Shown here one piece after another: positions 44,845-57,899 of a stretch of 64,000 nucleotides of DNA (positions are counted from its first letter, which is position 1; each line of letters opens with the position of its first letter). Under the pieces are notes generated by a model. The model saw only the letters and a program-made list of their open reading frames with translations, made no database searches and was not told where the DNA came from. Origin of the DNA: Zeus faber (Eukaryota; Chordata; Actinopteri; Zeiformes; Zeidae). The stretch spans positions 18,698,958 through 18,762,957 of the forward strand of contig OY482848.1 in NCBI GenBank assembly GCA_960531495.1. The letters are read 5' to 3'. Position numbers and translations under genes: made by a program.

Positions 44845-46020
44845 GTAAATAGCATTTACAGCTTCTTCAAAAATTAAAAAAAAATACATATTTCTTTTTG
44901 CGCTAAGCACCGCCACCATAATATAGGATTTTTTTTTTTTTTTTAAATAACTTTTAAATACATTTTTTCATGCAGGCCTATGATTGGCCCCTGGCCTACG
45001 AAAAAAAGTTGATCAAGTCTGAAGTTATGCATAAGAATAAAAGTCCATTCCTGGGGGTGTGTGTTTCAGAAATAAAGCTGCTAATCCACATCATATTCCT
45101 TTCTGAATATTTCAAAGAAATACATTTCACGTTTCACGCTAAAGCTTTTTCATACCCCTATTCACAGTCTAATCATTGGTTATATTTAGGTCATCAACTC
45201 CCCACCTAAACCTTTGTAAAAGAAAAAAAAGGATATCTGACAATCACACCAAGGCAATAAAATACATAAAGTTCCCTGCGGTTTTGTTTGAAAATGTGCT
45301 TTCAATCTCTGTTTCCTTCTTTTTTTCTTACCCATTTCCTAACCTGAAGATAAGTTTTCTCAGTGTAGTCTAACTAACTAATGTTGATGCTTGATGGTTT
45401 ATTAGATGATTTGTCTACAGTAGTCGTCCAACAGTAAGGCCAAGGACTTTATTATTTCAAATAAAAATCACTCCATGAAGGAAGATGTTGAATAAATGAA
45501 ACAGCATTCAGTACGAGTCGTAAATATTTTGCAACATAGATGACAAAAATGTGTGTAAACCTGTGTACAGAGTATTTATTGGCAGCAGCGTTTTCGAAAG
45601 GCCTCAGAGCTACACTCAGGAAAACCTGTGACCCATTATATTTTAGTTTTTCTTTCATTCATATTGTGCTGTGTATGTTTCGCTGTATTTTACTGATTTG
45701 TTGAAGTATTCCTAATTTGTTGCATTTATTCGAGGTTTGTTTGTGATAGCACAAATTCACAAAACAAACATCAAGTTCAGCTGTGTACATTTAGTGACTT
45801 GCATGAGTGCCACCACGGGAAGATTTACAGATCTTAGAGATGTTGTTGTTTACCATGTTCCCGAGGCTCAGCTCGACTTTCCTCACGCTCCGGCCTGCCT
45901 TCCCGTGTGTTTCTGAGCGGGAGAAAGTCGGGGCAGAGCGAGCGATCGCGGCTGCTTTTGACGGGAGATTTCTACAGATTTGGACAGACCTGGACGTTTG
46001 AGACGGAGGAGGGAGGGAGG

Positions 46021-46073
<53 letters not shown>

Positions 46074-46447
46074 GTGGGTGACAGATCAAAATCAGTGGCC
46101 ACAAAAGTGGGAAATCATTGGAATCATTGGAAATCCGAACACTTTCCGAGTAGCTGGCCTCTCTTTTGATTTTTTGGTTTTATAAATGAATGTTTTTGTT
46201 CGGCAGTGCACATAGTAAGACACCAGAGGAAACTGGAAAAGGACTTTCGAAGGTGAGGGGCCGGGGGGGAGGGGGGGGGGGGGGTGATACGTTCGATGAC
46301 CATGGTTTGGATGATATTTCGCCCCTGATATGACACCGTGACTGGGATGTTTCGCCACCTGCGTGCGTTCTGCCGCCACATGCAGCGCGGGACGTTGCAG
46401 TAATGCACATTCCAGGAGAGTGACATTTGATTTTCTTTAATCAACGC

Positions 46448-46490
<43 letters not shown>

Positions 46491-46654
46491 TCCACCGGGA
46501 GTGGAGTTGAGACCAAGTTGTGTGATCCTCTCTCTGCAACCGGAGAATATCGGGTCGAATGTGATTTTCGGGTTATTGGCAGTGCTCTCAAGGATCACTA
46601 CCCATAATCTACACATAGTAGCCATAAACAATCAAAAATAAAGATGATTAAATT

Positions 46655-47030
46655 CATTATGATAAGATAAGATGAAATAACACTTCATCCGTCCCGGGAG
46701 TGAAATTCAAGTCTTACGGCAGAAAAAACGAGTGCGGGTCCAGAAATTGCTGAGAAATAATAGATGAGAAATAAAATAAAATATATGTACACAACTATAA
46801 AAAGGAGTTTACAGGGAGTAGCACTATCCTAACTAGTGATCCCAATATGGGCAGGAGGCAGGTACACCAAAGTAAAGTACAAATGGTATAAAGTCACACT
46901 GTGTAGCAATAGCAATGAGAGAACTGTAATAAGCTGCTATAGTGAAAATGTATATAGCCATAGTGTAGTATATCAGTATATCTATGCATGGCTGGTGAGG
47001 AGAAAAAGCCAAAACAAATACGATATTTGA
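46655..47030 (+). mobile_element. tail of a widespread teleost LINE/SINE-like repeat
   Basis: GATAAGATAAGATG followed by ATAACACTTCATCCGTCCCG and GTGAAATTC matches the common fish repeat GATAAGATAAGATAATCCTTTATT...GTCCC...GGGGAAATT. Only this 5' segment is clear; the right boundary is approximate. Confidence 0.5.
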
Positions 47031-47214
47031 TAAACGTCAATGATGATTACAGTAGATAGACTGCTATTAACTTCAAATTGGGAAATATTTGCAAAGGGTG
47101 GCTACATTTTGCCGATGTACTATGGCGCTGTTATGCATGAGGTTAAAGAAAAATCTCAAAGATGTCCTTCGAGCTGTAGAGTTAGGTCAGTTGTGCTTCA
47201 TCTGTGTCTGTGGG

Positions 47215-47365
<151 letters not shown>

Positions 47366-47700
47366 AGGGGGGGGGCTGCACTGGTTAGTCGGTTCAATAG
47401 GCTGCTGGACAGGTGAGGCCGCTGATGCCCCCGCTCCAGAGCCCGCTAATGAACGGAGGCCCCGCTTAGCGCTGCTCCGCTCTGACCCCGGCCCGCCCCT
47501 CCCCGCCCGTGACCCCCCACACCTCCCCCTGATTACCTTTCACGCAGGAACCTCTTCTCCTCTTCCCTGCGGGTCCCTCCGTCCCATCCATCCTCCCCAC
47601 TCGCCACCATCACTTTCGCCTTCCTTTTTTTTTTGGTGTGGATTTGGGCGTAAGCAATTAGAAGGATCTCTATAATGACACTGCAATTTGCTGCTGGTGT

Positions 47701-47703
<3 letters not shown>

Positions 47704-47779
<76 letters not shown>

Positions 47780-47993
47780 GTGTGTGTGTGTGTGTGTTTT
47801 CCTGGTTTTGATTTCAGTGGTTTTATACCGACTCATTGGAAAGTGCACATTTTTTAAAAGATATATTTTCAAGGCAATTAAATGAACAGACCAATTGACC
47901 GGTGGTAATTATTTTACCTTGTTCTCATCCGCCATCTATACAGTTGTTCTTGTCGTGACGTTGATGATGATGATGATGATGATGATGATGACG
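47704..47993 (+). repeat. (GT)n and (GAT)n arrays
   Basis: GT run of about 48 units at 47704-47800 (one slip at 47780), then after single-copy DNA a GAT run of about nine units at 47966-47993. Confidence 0.95.
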
Positions 47994-48627
47994 ACGACCG
48001 GGGCCCGGTGTAAAGTTCGCAACCTCGGGGATGAAGCGTCGATAGACAATAATGAGAGAGCGCTGAGGGAGAAGAGTAAACGCACCGGCCTCTCTCAAAA
48101 ATGGTTATAGTGCTGAGCAGAGGGAAAGCTGCGCCGAGCTCTTCTGTCCTCCGTTCACTCCGGCCCATCAACCCGTCTCCATTTCTTAAATGCCTGGTGG
48201 ACATCAAAGCCACATCCTCGCCGAGTTCTTATAAGGCTCGGGGAAGGGGGTCGGCCATCACAGCGCTGATTATGTCCCGGCTCTGCCTCGCCGCTCCGCT
48301 CCGGAGTGAGCGATCGTGTGTCTTGGCAGTGACAGAAAAGGTAATATTTTGAGAGTGGGAGTAGGGCCCAGATACCCAGAGGTGGCTCCGTTTTTTTAAT
48401 TTTATTTTTTCCGTAACACGGGACGTCCCGTAACCAAAGCCGCGGGGGCTTTAGCGACCAAAAAACGGAGACACTGTGAAATCTTGAAACAAATTGGATC
48501 GCAGGACCCCCCTAATTTAATAAAAAGCACAGTGGGAGACATACTTGATTTAAAACAATATACATATGGCAGACATTAATTAAATTTTTGTTCCCCCAGC
48601 AGCCGGAATGAGAAATCAAAACCGCGG

Positions 48628-48631
<4 letters not shown>

Positions 48632-48659
<28 letters not shown>

Positions 48660-48660
48660 T

Positions 48661-48719
<59 letters not shown>
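48632..48719 (+). repeat. (CA)n microsatellite
   Basis: About 42 CA units with a CTCT interruption near 48660. Confidence 0.97.
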
Positions 48720-48721
<2 letters not shown>

Positions 48722-49879
48722 TCACTCACGTGTGCGCCTTCCAATTCCCTCTGAACACATTTCAAAATGTCTGTTCTGTGTTGCCAAATGAAAGCATAAG
48801 TGTAATAAGTAGCAGATACTTATGACCAGGTTTTGTTGCTGGTTTGAAATGAACATCCAGGATGCTGCAATTCCCGTACCACCAGAGTCGTACATCCAGA
48901 GATGTTAATCTGTTAAATGATAGCAACAGCATCGAGGAGATGGTTGTTTAATCAGTTTGGGTTCTGGCTCGGAGCTATAAGTGCTATTTGATCCCCACGA
49001 GCATTGCAACAACATTGTTTTACATTGTTAGTCATGTAATGACGAAACAAAAAAAAAACAAAAAAAAAACCCCTCTGTAAAAGAGAAAAATCTGGGTCTT
49101 CGGAAACTCTCACACCGGGACCCCAGACGTCTGAATCTTTAATCGTTTTGGAGTGAGGAATGATAATGTACAGGTTGTCTTCCACTGTAATCTTCTAATC
49201 GTCAAAAAAAAAAAAAAAAAGAAAAAAAAAGCAGCCTCCGCATTTCCTCATTTTCGCAGTCCCAATTCCTTGGTTTATGGCGGCAATTTTGTGTTCCCTT
49301 AATTGATTTTGTCCAGAAGTAATTACTGGCAACACGCATAAAATAAACACTTCAATGTCACCGCTTGGCGGGCGTCCGATTTACAGGGAAACTGCAGCTC
49401 GCTGGATATCCACACGCAGAGTGTAACTCATGTCGGTGCTATAGAAACAGCAGAGGCTCTGGAACTAGGTAACAAACAGGAGTCTAGCTGTAACAAAATG
49501 GCTCTGTTGGGAGGTATAGGGTTATGTGGTATAATTTATATTTTATAGCTCCCTCCCGCGCCAGTTCCACTCCTGAATAAAGTTGTTCGACGTTCCATGA
49601 ACACGGAGGGAGAGAAAAAAAGGAAAATCGGGCGTCTCCCGTGATGGAATTTCCAGGCACCATTTTGTTGCTCGCTTGTCCCGTCGCTTTCTTGTCTTTT
49701 TAAATCAGTTTTTCTGTGCGTATCAACAATGGCCCCGAACGGCATTTTCCTTTCAACACTTAAAACACTTTTCTACACTCTGTATATTTATGTTTATGAA
49801 TATATAAATGTGGGCGTGAGCGAGTCCGCGGATGTCCCGTCGGCCCCCGGGGACTCGGGGAGCTCTCCTCGTGGCCATA

Positions 49880-50130
49880 CAGAGTGATTTGATTAAAAGA
49901 GAATAATTTGCCCTAAAGGTGTCTTTTCTCTCCCTTCCAAAAACTCTGGTGGAAGAAATCTGATATGACAAGATAAGTGGTGGCTCATGAAAAATTCCTG
50001 AGGACTGAGAAGTAGCATGTTGACTTTGGAATTATTGCTGTGAGTGTCTCGCTCCGTGCCAGTAACTGCGGCTGACAATGTTATTTTCACCTGAATAGCC
50101 GCTGAAAGGATTCCTCAGGTTCTTAATCCA
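49880..50130. promoter_or_regulatory. candidate conserved non-coding element
   Basis: Single-copy block with GTGATTTGATTAAAAGAGAA, GACAAGATAAGTGG, ACTTTGGAATTATTGCTG, TGACAATGTTATTTTCACC and CTCTTAATTTAAACCC. No repeats or ORF. It ends 130 bp before a TTAA-flanked transposon. Confidence 0.35.
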
Positions 50131-50264
50131 GAATTCCTCTTAATTTAAACCCTGCGCTCGGGCACTCTCCAAAGCGTGGAGAAAATAAACTCCATATTTC
50201 ATTCTTCTTCTTCGAGCTCCTCTCCTCGGAAAAAACCTTGGAAGAAGTACGCGGCATTTGTTAA

Positions 50265-51210
50265 AGGCGATAAAACCTTCTGAAACTCACTTTTTCAGTG
50301 CTGGCGCACGTACGTCGGGGCCTCAGATGGGCCGACTGAGACGCAGACGGTGAAGTGAGACAACCCGGTCAGTCTATTGTGAGCCGTCTGTTTCAGAAAA
50401 CATGTCGCGGAACGAGCAGGGGCATAATTCGGATTAGAACCCGCCCTCCATCTGACCAACTCCACCCAACTCCACCAGAGCTAAGCGTGGGAGCTGCTCT
50501 GTTGTTGGCTGCAGAGACCAGCACAAATCTTCTAAAAGAAAGGAATTATTAGCAACTCTCACGTGACAAAACTGCAGACGAGGGAAATGTAAGTATTTGC
50601 TGTGTGTGTGTGTGTGTGTGTGTGCGTGTGTGTGCGTGCGCGCGCGCTAGGTTAACTGTACTGTGGGCTGCGGCGCGCGATCCGCTCCTCGTTTCTCCAT
50701 CCAAAACAGTCGATGCATTTATTTTACTTTATTTTTTCAGACGTTTCCAAAATTGACTGAATCAAAACAGCGCCACACCCGTATCCCACGCTGCTCCAAG
50801 CTCCGCCCTGCTCCGGACAGCGTGGCGAAAGTTGGAACAAGCTTTTACATGAGGTCTTGTAGATCTAATAGGAGTGAAGATTCAGCAACTGGATTTCTGA
50901 TCTCTCGCCTCTAATTTGTTCAGAAACAGATTTTGGCGTACTGATGAGGTGAAATATGTGAACGTTTTTACGGAGTAAAACAACGGAACCAGGAAGTGAA
51001 GCTCAAACGCCATTGGCTCACAGAACCCGGGGGCCTCATGATGGTGGCTCCTCCCGCTGAGACAGAGCGTCGGGAGCACGATGGATTTAGAGGTATGTTT
51101 AGAATGGCTAGAATAGGAGTGGTATTTTCAGCAAAAAACTTCAAAAACAAGTTTTGGGGACCTCAGAGACCTATGTTTACATGTGTAAAAAGAAGCATAA
51201 TAGGTCTCCT
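50265..51210. mobile_element. TTAA-flanked non-autonomous DNA transposon, copy A
   Basis: Flanked by TTAA at 50261-50264 and 51211-51214. The right end, reversed, is AGGAGACCTATTATGC; the left end AGGCGATAAAACC is diverged, but the following CTCACTTTTTCAGTGCTGGC aligns with copy B. TTAA targets are used by Kolobok and piggyBac families; which applies here is undecided. A GT/GC array (50599-50650) has expanded inside it. No transposase recognised. Confidence 0.65.
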
Positions 51211-51214
51211 TTAA

Positions 51215-51694
51215 CAGCCACATACTGTACTTTTTTCCGTGTTTTGGTATTTTTCCTCGGGTCATTAAACATATTCGAAAAGGTATATTTCTATATGTCA
51301 TCCGACAGCATTTTTTCATCAAATGCTCTCTGAGGGCGGAGCTTAAAAGCTAACAGTTGGGTTGTACGCTGGAAAGGTTTGTTCCCAAACATGCCAGGTT
51401 GTTCATTCACTCTCAATATGTCCCAATTTCGCACACTTGTCTAAACATCATTACCACTACATCCTTACTCATTACTCATCACCCCTGCGTTTTGTACACC
51501 AGCGAGACGTGAAACGCTTTATCCGATTAAACTGCGGGGCCCTGTAAATCACAGCAGAATGCGGCCTGTGGAAGGCATTGACATCTGGACACTCGCGCGG
51601 CTTTCGGGTTATCTCCTTTGCGTCCCGCAATAGAACGACCGCCAGATCCTCCCGCAAGTTTTCTCCAAGTGGGTTTTACTGGCCACATTTGTCT
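51215..51694. other. spacer between the two TTAA elements
   Basis: CTCTCTGAGGGCGGAGCTTAAAAGCTAAC (51326-51354) resembles parts of the same or a related element. The rest is single copy. No gene seen. Confidence 0.3.
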
Positions 51695-51698
51695 TTAA

Positions 51699-52352
51699 AG
51701 GGGACCTATCACGGAAAAGCCACTTTTTCAGTGCTTGTGCGCATACGTTTGGGTCTCTGCTGCGCCCGCTAACACACAAACCATGAAAGAAGGCAACACA
51801 GTCCGTTTTTGTGGGCTGCCTAAGGTCAGAAAACATGTGATGCAACAAGCCGTTCAGATTTGCCTCCAATTCCTACGTCAAGTGGGGGTTCATTCGAATA
51901 GTACCGCCCACCCCATCTGAGTGTCTCCACCCACGGCTTGAGAATTGCCTTTTGCGAAGGTGCTCCATTTTTTTTCGCACCAGCGGTGGACGCTCTAGTG
52001 TTATGTGGAAGCTAAGAGCTAAGCATGGGGGGAGTGCTCTGGTTCCACGGACCAGCACAAATCTGTAAAAGAAAGAGGAATCAATACCAACTGACTGTGA
52101 CAGAACTGTAGGCGAGGGAAATGCAAGTATTTCAAAACTAATTGTGCTGTGTGTTTCTTTTGCCGTTTTTGAGGCATACCTGTCAAGCAGCAGCTCATCA
52201 TTTGCATTTCTAAGATGCAGACACAGAAACGGCCCGTCAAGGAACAGAGGGGTATAGAGGCATGTTAGAATGGCTAGAATGCATAATGTGAGCGGTATTT
52301 TCAGCCAAAAAAACCCTTCAAAGACTTGTTTTTGGGACCTCATAGACCTATA
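51699..52352. mobile_element. TTAA-flanked non-autonomous DNA transposon, copy B
   Basis: TTAA at 51695-51698 and 52353-52356. The left end AGGGGACCTATCACGG matches the reversed right end of copy A. Internal blocks shared with copy A include CAGAAAACATGT, GACCAGCACAAATCT, GCGAGGGAAATG.AAGTATTT, AGAATGGCTAGAAT and GGGACCTCA.AGACCTAT. Its own right terminus is shortened relative to copy A. No coding capacity. Confidence 0.65.
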
Positions 52353-52356
52353 TTAA

Positions 52357-53846
52357 ATCAGTTTAACGGTGAGATAACAACTACCTGTCTTTCATCTTGG
52401 AACAGGAGAGCTGTGAGCTGAATCTGCTAGAGGCTCGTAACTTGAACTTGAACTTGATTGGTTCTCGCTATGGTCTGTCTGGGCAGCGTGAGTCCCATTG
52501 ACTCTGGTAATTCGTTATGGGCAGTTTGTCCATAATAGGCTGTTAGGAGTTAGGGCCCGTGTTATTTACCTCGCTAGCTTCATTGTTGTATCCACACCTT
52601 TTTCCAGGTACTGTAGCATCCAGCGTCTTTTATATTGAACGCATAATCCAAGTTTTTATGGACTCTTCACGCCATATAAACACTCGGTTATACATAGGCT
52701 ACAACGGAACATGACGTCTCTGATCTGTGTAGCTCGGTCGTAACGCAAAAAAAGCGTTATGTTTCTATTTATAATTAGGACATGGGCCTTCAAACAAATC
52801 GGTGCATGATGTCATTGCGTGATGCCTGCGTTGAATTATATTTGCTAACATTATTTTTCATGTGCCCAGTGGGATTTTGAGAGTTCATCCAAAGCACTTG
52901 GGGTTTTTGTCACGGCAGGGCAAGATCTCATGCGATTAGCGAGTCGGTGAGGTCAGCGTGTGCACGTGCAGCTCGCTATAGCGAAACCGTGACCCGCCAT
53001 GCACCCAAATTCTAAAGATGTCAGTCAGCTTTCGTGCTGTACTCCCAGTCTGTCGCTGTTTACCCTACCGTTTGATGCCGACAAACACAAACATGAGCAC
53101 GCACATGCACTAACCTAATAGAGCTGATTTGATCAGATCAAATTGAAGGCTTCCTCTTGGGGTCTGGTGACACTTGTGCCTACCAGTGTCGTCTTATTTA
53201 GCTGAATCTTATTTAACCAACAAAAAACAAAGACCACTGGCAGACGCCGGGAGATCCCCGCCGCCCCCTCAGCATCGAACGGAGCAGACTTCTTCCTCCC
53301 GTCACAAAGAGACGGGAGGAAATGGAGCTCATGGGAAACGTACGCTTGATTCCTCCACGCTGTCCTCTTACGTGGAATAGATTATATTAAGCAAGGGCCT
53401 TTTTGGTGGTAGAATGCACCTATTTTTTCTTATTCTCTACAGCCATTTCACATTTTCACCTGCATACACCTGCCTGAGAGATAGCGTTAGGTGTGTACTG
53501 TAGGAGCACTCGTATCTTCAAGGCTTTGCGCCTTCAAATGCTGCTGGTTTCCAAAAACTCCCACTCGGAGCCTCGTGGTCTTTCACTGAAAGCGAAGAGT
53601 TGCAGTTGATTCCAACAACCAATTCAACCAGTGGCTAAGGCCTGCTGAGCTTGACATCACTTTAAACTCTGAAGACTCTTTGGTCTTGATGACAAACGGG
53701 CGGTTGAAAACGATGTGTTCTCTGCCTCCCCCTTTCTAAATTTTGCGATCTGTAGCCTACTTCTGCCTTTGTAAGTTCAAATTTTGCCAAAACTAGGTCT
53801 GGGGCAATTCTATGATACAGTATTCCATGATGTGTTTATATTAATT
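52357..53846. other. single-copy DNA, nothing assigned
   Basis: No repeats, exons or recognised elements. Ordinary mixed composition. Confidence 0.3.
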
Positions 53847-53847
53847 A

Positions 53848-53895
<48 letters not shown>

Positions 53896-54123
53896 GGGGA
53901 GAACGTGAACAGGTAAAGTATGTTTTGGGGGAGATGTGTTGGGTTGTGTTGCTAGGGAGAGGGCGAGCGAGGGAGAGAGTGAGCGAGGGAGAGAGCGAGC
54001 GAGGGGGAGCGCGAGGGAGAGAGCGAGCGAGGGGGAGCGCGAGGGAGAGAGCGAGCGAGGGAGAGAGCGAGCGAGGGGGAGCGCGAGGGAGAGAGCGAGC
54101 GAGGGAGAGAGCGAGCGAGGGCC
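53847..54123 (+). repeat. (GT)n array and GAGCGAGGG-type minisatellite
   Basis: GT run at 53847-53894. From 53956 a two-module minisatellite: a 16-bp unit GAGAGAGCGAGCGAGG and a 12-bp unit GGGAGCGCGAGG, alternating irregularly for about 165 bp. Open in several frames on both strands (SERGRERA, LALSLALPLA), which is repeat translation only. Confidence 0.93.
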
Positions 54124-54403
54124 TCTTTCATGTGACTTCACATTCCACCAAGGCACAGGCCTGGGAGAGGCACAAGACGAGACATGCGTCCCCCCTCGTC
54201 ACTCCTCTCTCATCTCGTCCTCCTCCTAGTCTTTTCTACCACCCTCCGTCCCGTCCTCCCTCCCTCGCTTCCCGATCCAACCCCAGGGCCTCCACCCAGT
54301 CCCTCCGCCAGTGACCTTAACATTTATCAAGCAAAACCCCTCCATGCTGGAGTTCCTCCTCAGCATGTGTACCCTGGTGAGAGAGCCAGACACGGGCTGG
54401 TGG

Positions 54404-54726
<323 letters not shown>

Positions 54727-56200
54727 AAACACACACATTCTCTCTCCCTCTTGTTTCTTTATTGTACCTCCTGTCACTTTGTCCTATTCATTTAACCTTT
54801 CATTAGAGCCAGCAGACAGCGCTGTGTGTGTCTGCACAGCTTCAGGAACAATGCCAAAAAAGCCCCACTGTCACAGTTATTAGATTCCTCTGGCCCTCTT
54901 TTGCCTCGGCAACTCAATATTAAGAGAGAGGGAGAGAGAAAGGAAGGGAAGCCGATAGGTGGGGTGGGGGGGTGCATGGCTGAGGCGACCGCCCATCTCC
55001 CGGGGTACGGGATCTTCTCGACTTGTCAAGGACATGTGCCACATGTTGATAACAGAGATAATGTGCGAGGCACGACACAAAAGCGAGAGGTGGGGGAGGG
55101 AGGGAGAGGGAGAGAGGGAGAAAAGAAAGTGAGAGGTAACAAAAAAAAAAAAAGAGAGACTCAGGAGCTGGAGGTAGAGAAAGAAAGGCTAAGGCCGGGG
55201 CAGGACTTGTGTCTGTGCCGGGTGCTGTGCAGGAGGAGTGGACTGGGAACACAAACACTTAGCGGAGGAATTCTGGTTTTAATGGGACGGCGAGTCCCCG
55301 AGGAAGGAGGGACCAGAAACCCGCCCTCCTCTTCCTCTTCCTCTGCTTTTCATGTCCTTTTTATCTGTCTGTTTGTACCTCTGTCCAGTGGTTGTTTTGT
55401 CTGTATATATATGTCCGTTTGTTTGTCTGGTGTTCTGCATTTTGTTCGATGTGTCCATGTACCTGCCCTCCCCATCCTCTGTAAAATGATTATGGTTATG
55501 TGTTACCGTCTTCTATCTATCTGTCTCTCTCTCTGTCCGTCTCTCCACCGATCTGTCTCTCTATCTATCTTTGTTCTTTTCAACAGACTGGGGGGGCTGG
55601 GGGGGGTTATTAACAAGCCCATAAATTTTAGAGCAGGAGCATTTTTTATTAGAAGCCAAAACAAGGTTCTCAAATACAGCCACCAGAATGTTTTTCAATT
55701 AAAAATTCAACGTACTGTAGCTCTTTTTTATAGGTTCTTATATGTATCTGACTGGATGGTGCTTGGATGGTTTATATATAAAAAAAAAAATTTCTGGCTT
55801 TGTTTTTATTATTATTTATTTATTTATTATTTATTTATTTATTTTCCCCAGCTATTTCAGGGCCGTGCCTGAAAAGAAAAGGAAGCCGACGCTGCTTGAA
55901 CTCTTACATTCTCACCGACATCCGGTGTTCACGTTTATAATAATGCTCGTAATAAAATAACGTTTTGTTTGTTTGTGCAATTTCCACCAGTGCAGTGCAT
56001 GGTAGGAATAAAAAATAAATAAATAAAATAAAATAATAATAATAATAATAATAGTGCAATAAGAAAGAACAAAAGTAGTAATAACAATAAGAAACAGTAA
56101 GCTATCGTTAAAGACAGACAGAGAGACAGACAGACAGATGGACAGACGGACAGACAGACAGACAGTAGACATTGACGGATACAAAGGTGTATCAGGATAA
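54727..56200. other. purine-rich and AT-rich spacer with small tetranucleotide arrays
   Basis: G/A-rich at 54920-55200, T/C-rich with CTGT/CTAT motifs at 55360-55570, (TTTA)n at 55811-55845, (AAT/AAAT)n at 56010-56053 and (GACA)n at 56112-56165. The 348-codon open frame across 54826-55872 is not gene-like. Confidence 0.45.
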
Positions 56201-56204
56201 ATCT

Positions 56205-57010
56205 CTAAGTGTGTTTACATGCTACCTTGGCGGTACATCAGATGCAATCCAGACATTAATAATGCCAGGTTTGTTCCGTCTCGAGCCACTTTCAGTTTTC
56301 ACTTTGGCGGCGAAACTTCAAGGAACTCCCGCCCTTTAATTTTTGACACACTGAAAAACTGAATGATTCTAACTCTCTCCATGTCACAGCTGTTGGCAAA
56401 AATATGTACAGTATATGACAGGTCTGGTTCATGCAACCACAATGAGACACTATGCACAACTTTTTGACAGTAACTATGACACTTTGTGAGACTCTGACCC
56501 CATTTACCCCTGGCAATAGCATGCCTCTTTGGTGATCCGATCACAAGATCGGATCACTAATGCCATGTGTAAACGCACCCAGTACATCCTCCATGCGGTT
56601 TGAGATCCAATCCCAGTCCACATTGGGAGATGATCTGGGCCGCATATGGCCACATTCTTTTAGCAGTGTAAACGCGAATGTGTCCTGTGCAGAAGTGCAG
56701 AATATATTATTTAGAAGTAAAGTATTTACATGGCAACATCTGGTTTTTACCAAATTAAGTGCAATAGCAACGGAAAGCAATGGGGTGAGGTGCGTGCCGC
56801 ACGGGATGCACAGGTTTTTTGTGTCTTTCATTCCATTACGCAGTGATCGGCACAGTCCCTTAACTCAGTCCTGTTTAAAAATTCTGTTTCATACAAGTAG
56901 GAAACGAACAGAAATAAATACATCTAAAATAAAACCACCCTCTTGTTTTTATTTGTTTCGGCCGGAGACATGGGAAGCTAAACTCCGGGTGGAAACTTCC
57001 GGGTGGGTCC
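56205..57010. mobile_element. MITE-like repeat remnant with 11-bp hairpin
   Basis: AGTGTGTTTACATGC at 56208 and CCATGTGTAAACGCACCC (56563-56580) are inverted in sense. GTGATCCGATC-ACAA-GATCGGATCAC at 56532-56557 is a perfect 11-bp hairpin, and a further TAAACGCG lies at 56669. This GATCCGATC/TGTAAACGC pattern occurs in fish MITE-like repeats. Extent is approximate. Confidence 0.42.
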
Positions 57011-57117
57011 GGCGTGATGCGTGAGATAAAATGCATGTGGGCCTGGAATGAGAAGACATCACTCACTCCTGCTTGGGAGGCAATGCATTGCTCACCTGTC
57101 AGTGGAGATTGAAGCAA

Positions 57118-57177
57118 TGCACACACACGCACGCATACACGCAAGTAGGCACGCACGCACACACACGCACACACACA
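57118..57177 (+). repeat. (CA/CGCA)n array
   Basis: Imperfect CA array with several CG interruptions. Confidence 0.9.
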
Positions 57178-57713
57178 AAGTCACAGTCCCTGCCCTAAAG
57201 ACAGAGCAAGGGTCTGATCCCTAACCAGTTCAGTCCATCAGGCGGGGGTCCTGATGAACTCCATCTCTCACTTCTGTCACTCCTCTCCTCCCCTCCCTCT
57301 CTTTTCTCCTCCGAGGCCACGGCTCGCGCCGAGCAACCGGCTCTTTATTATCCTCATCCTGTCCCTTGCTAAGAGTGGAGCACCAGCAGGGACTCTCTCT
57401 CTCTCTCTCGATGTCACTCTGTCTGCCTCCTCCTTCCTGACATCCCCTCTTCCACCCTGTACCTGGAGGCTGTCTGTCCTCCGCCCCATCCCTTTGCCTC
57501 TCTGATTGGACCTGTCCCCCCCCCCCCCCCCCTCTCTCTCTCACTATCAGAGCCCCCTCTCTCTCCATCTCGTTCTCTTTTTCATCTCTCTGGGCAGTAA
57601 TTGATGGTGGTGTTATTGTGTCCAGTCCTTTGGCCCTACAGCCATTCCTCCAGGTCAGCACTACTCTACCCTTTAAGACTGGAATGGGGGTGGACAGTGA
57701 AACTGCTCTGTTT

Positions 57714-57756
<43 letters not shown>

Positions 57757-57886
57757 TGTGTGTGTGCGTGTGTGTGTGTGTGTGCGTGTGTGTGTGCGTG
57801 TGTGTTCTTGTGTATGTGTGTGTGTACGTGTGTGTGTGCGTGTGCGTGCGAGTGTGTATATGTTTCTGCTGTGTGTGTGTGCAACT
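57714..57886 (+). repeat. (GT)n array with CG interruptions
   Basis: About 170 bp of GT units broken by GCGT, TTCT and TATA variants. Confidence 0.95.
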
Positions 57887-57899
57887 TAACTTGAGTGCT

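Noticed and set aside
53174-53380. Candidate bnc2 coding exon (68-codon frame with Pro-rich segment)
   Set aside because: Does not resemble basonuclin 2 and lacks a convincing acceptor.
53784-54314. 176-codon plus frame with SERGRERA repeats
   Set aside because: Minisatellite translation; no start context or conserved ends.
54826-55872. 348-codon open frame on the plus strand
   Set aside because: Composition follows local purine-rich, T-rich and AT-rich DNA. The translation shows no domain or codon regularity, and its end is an ATTT array.
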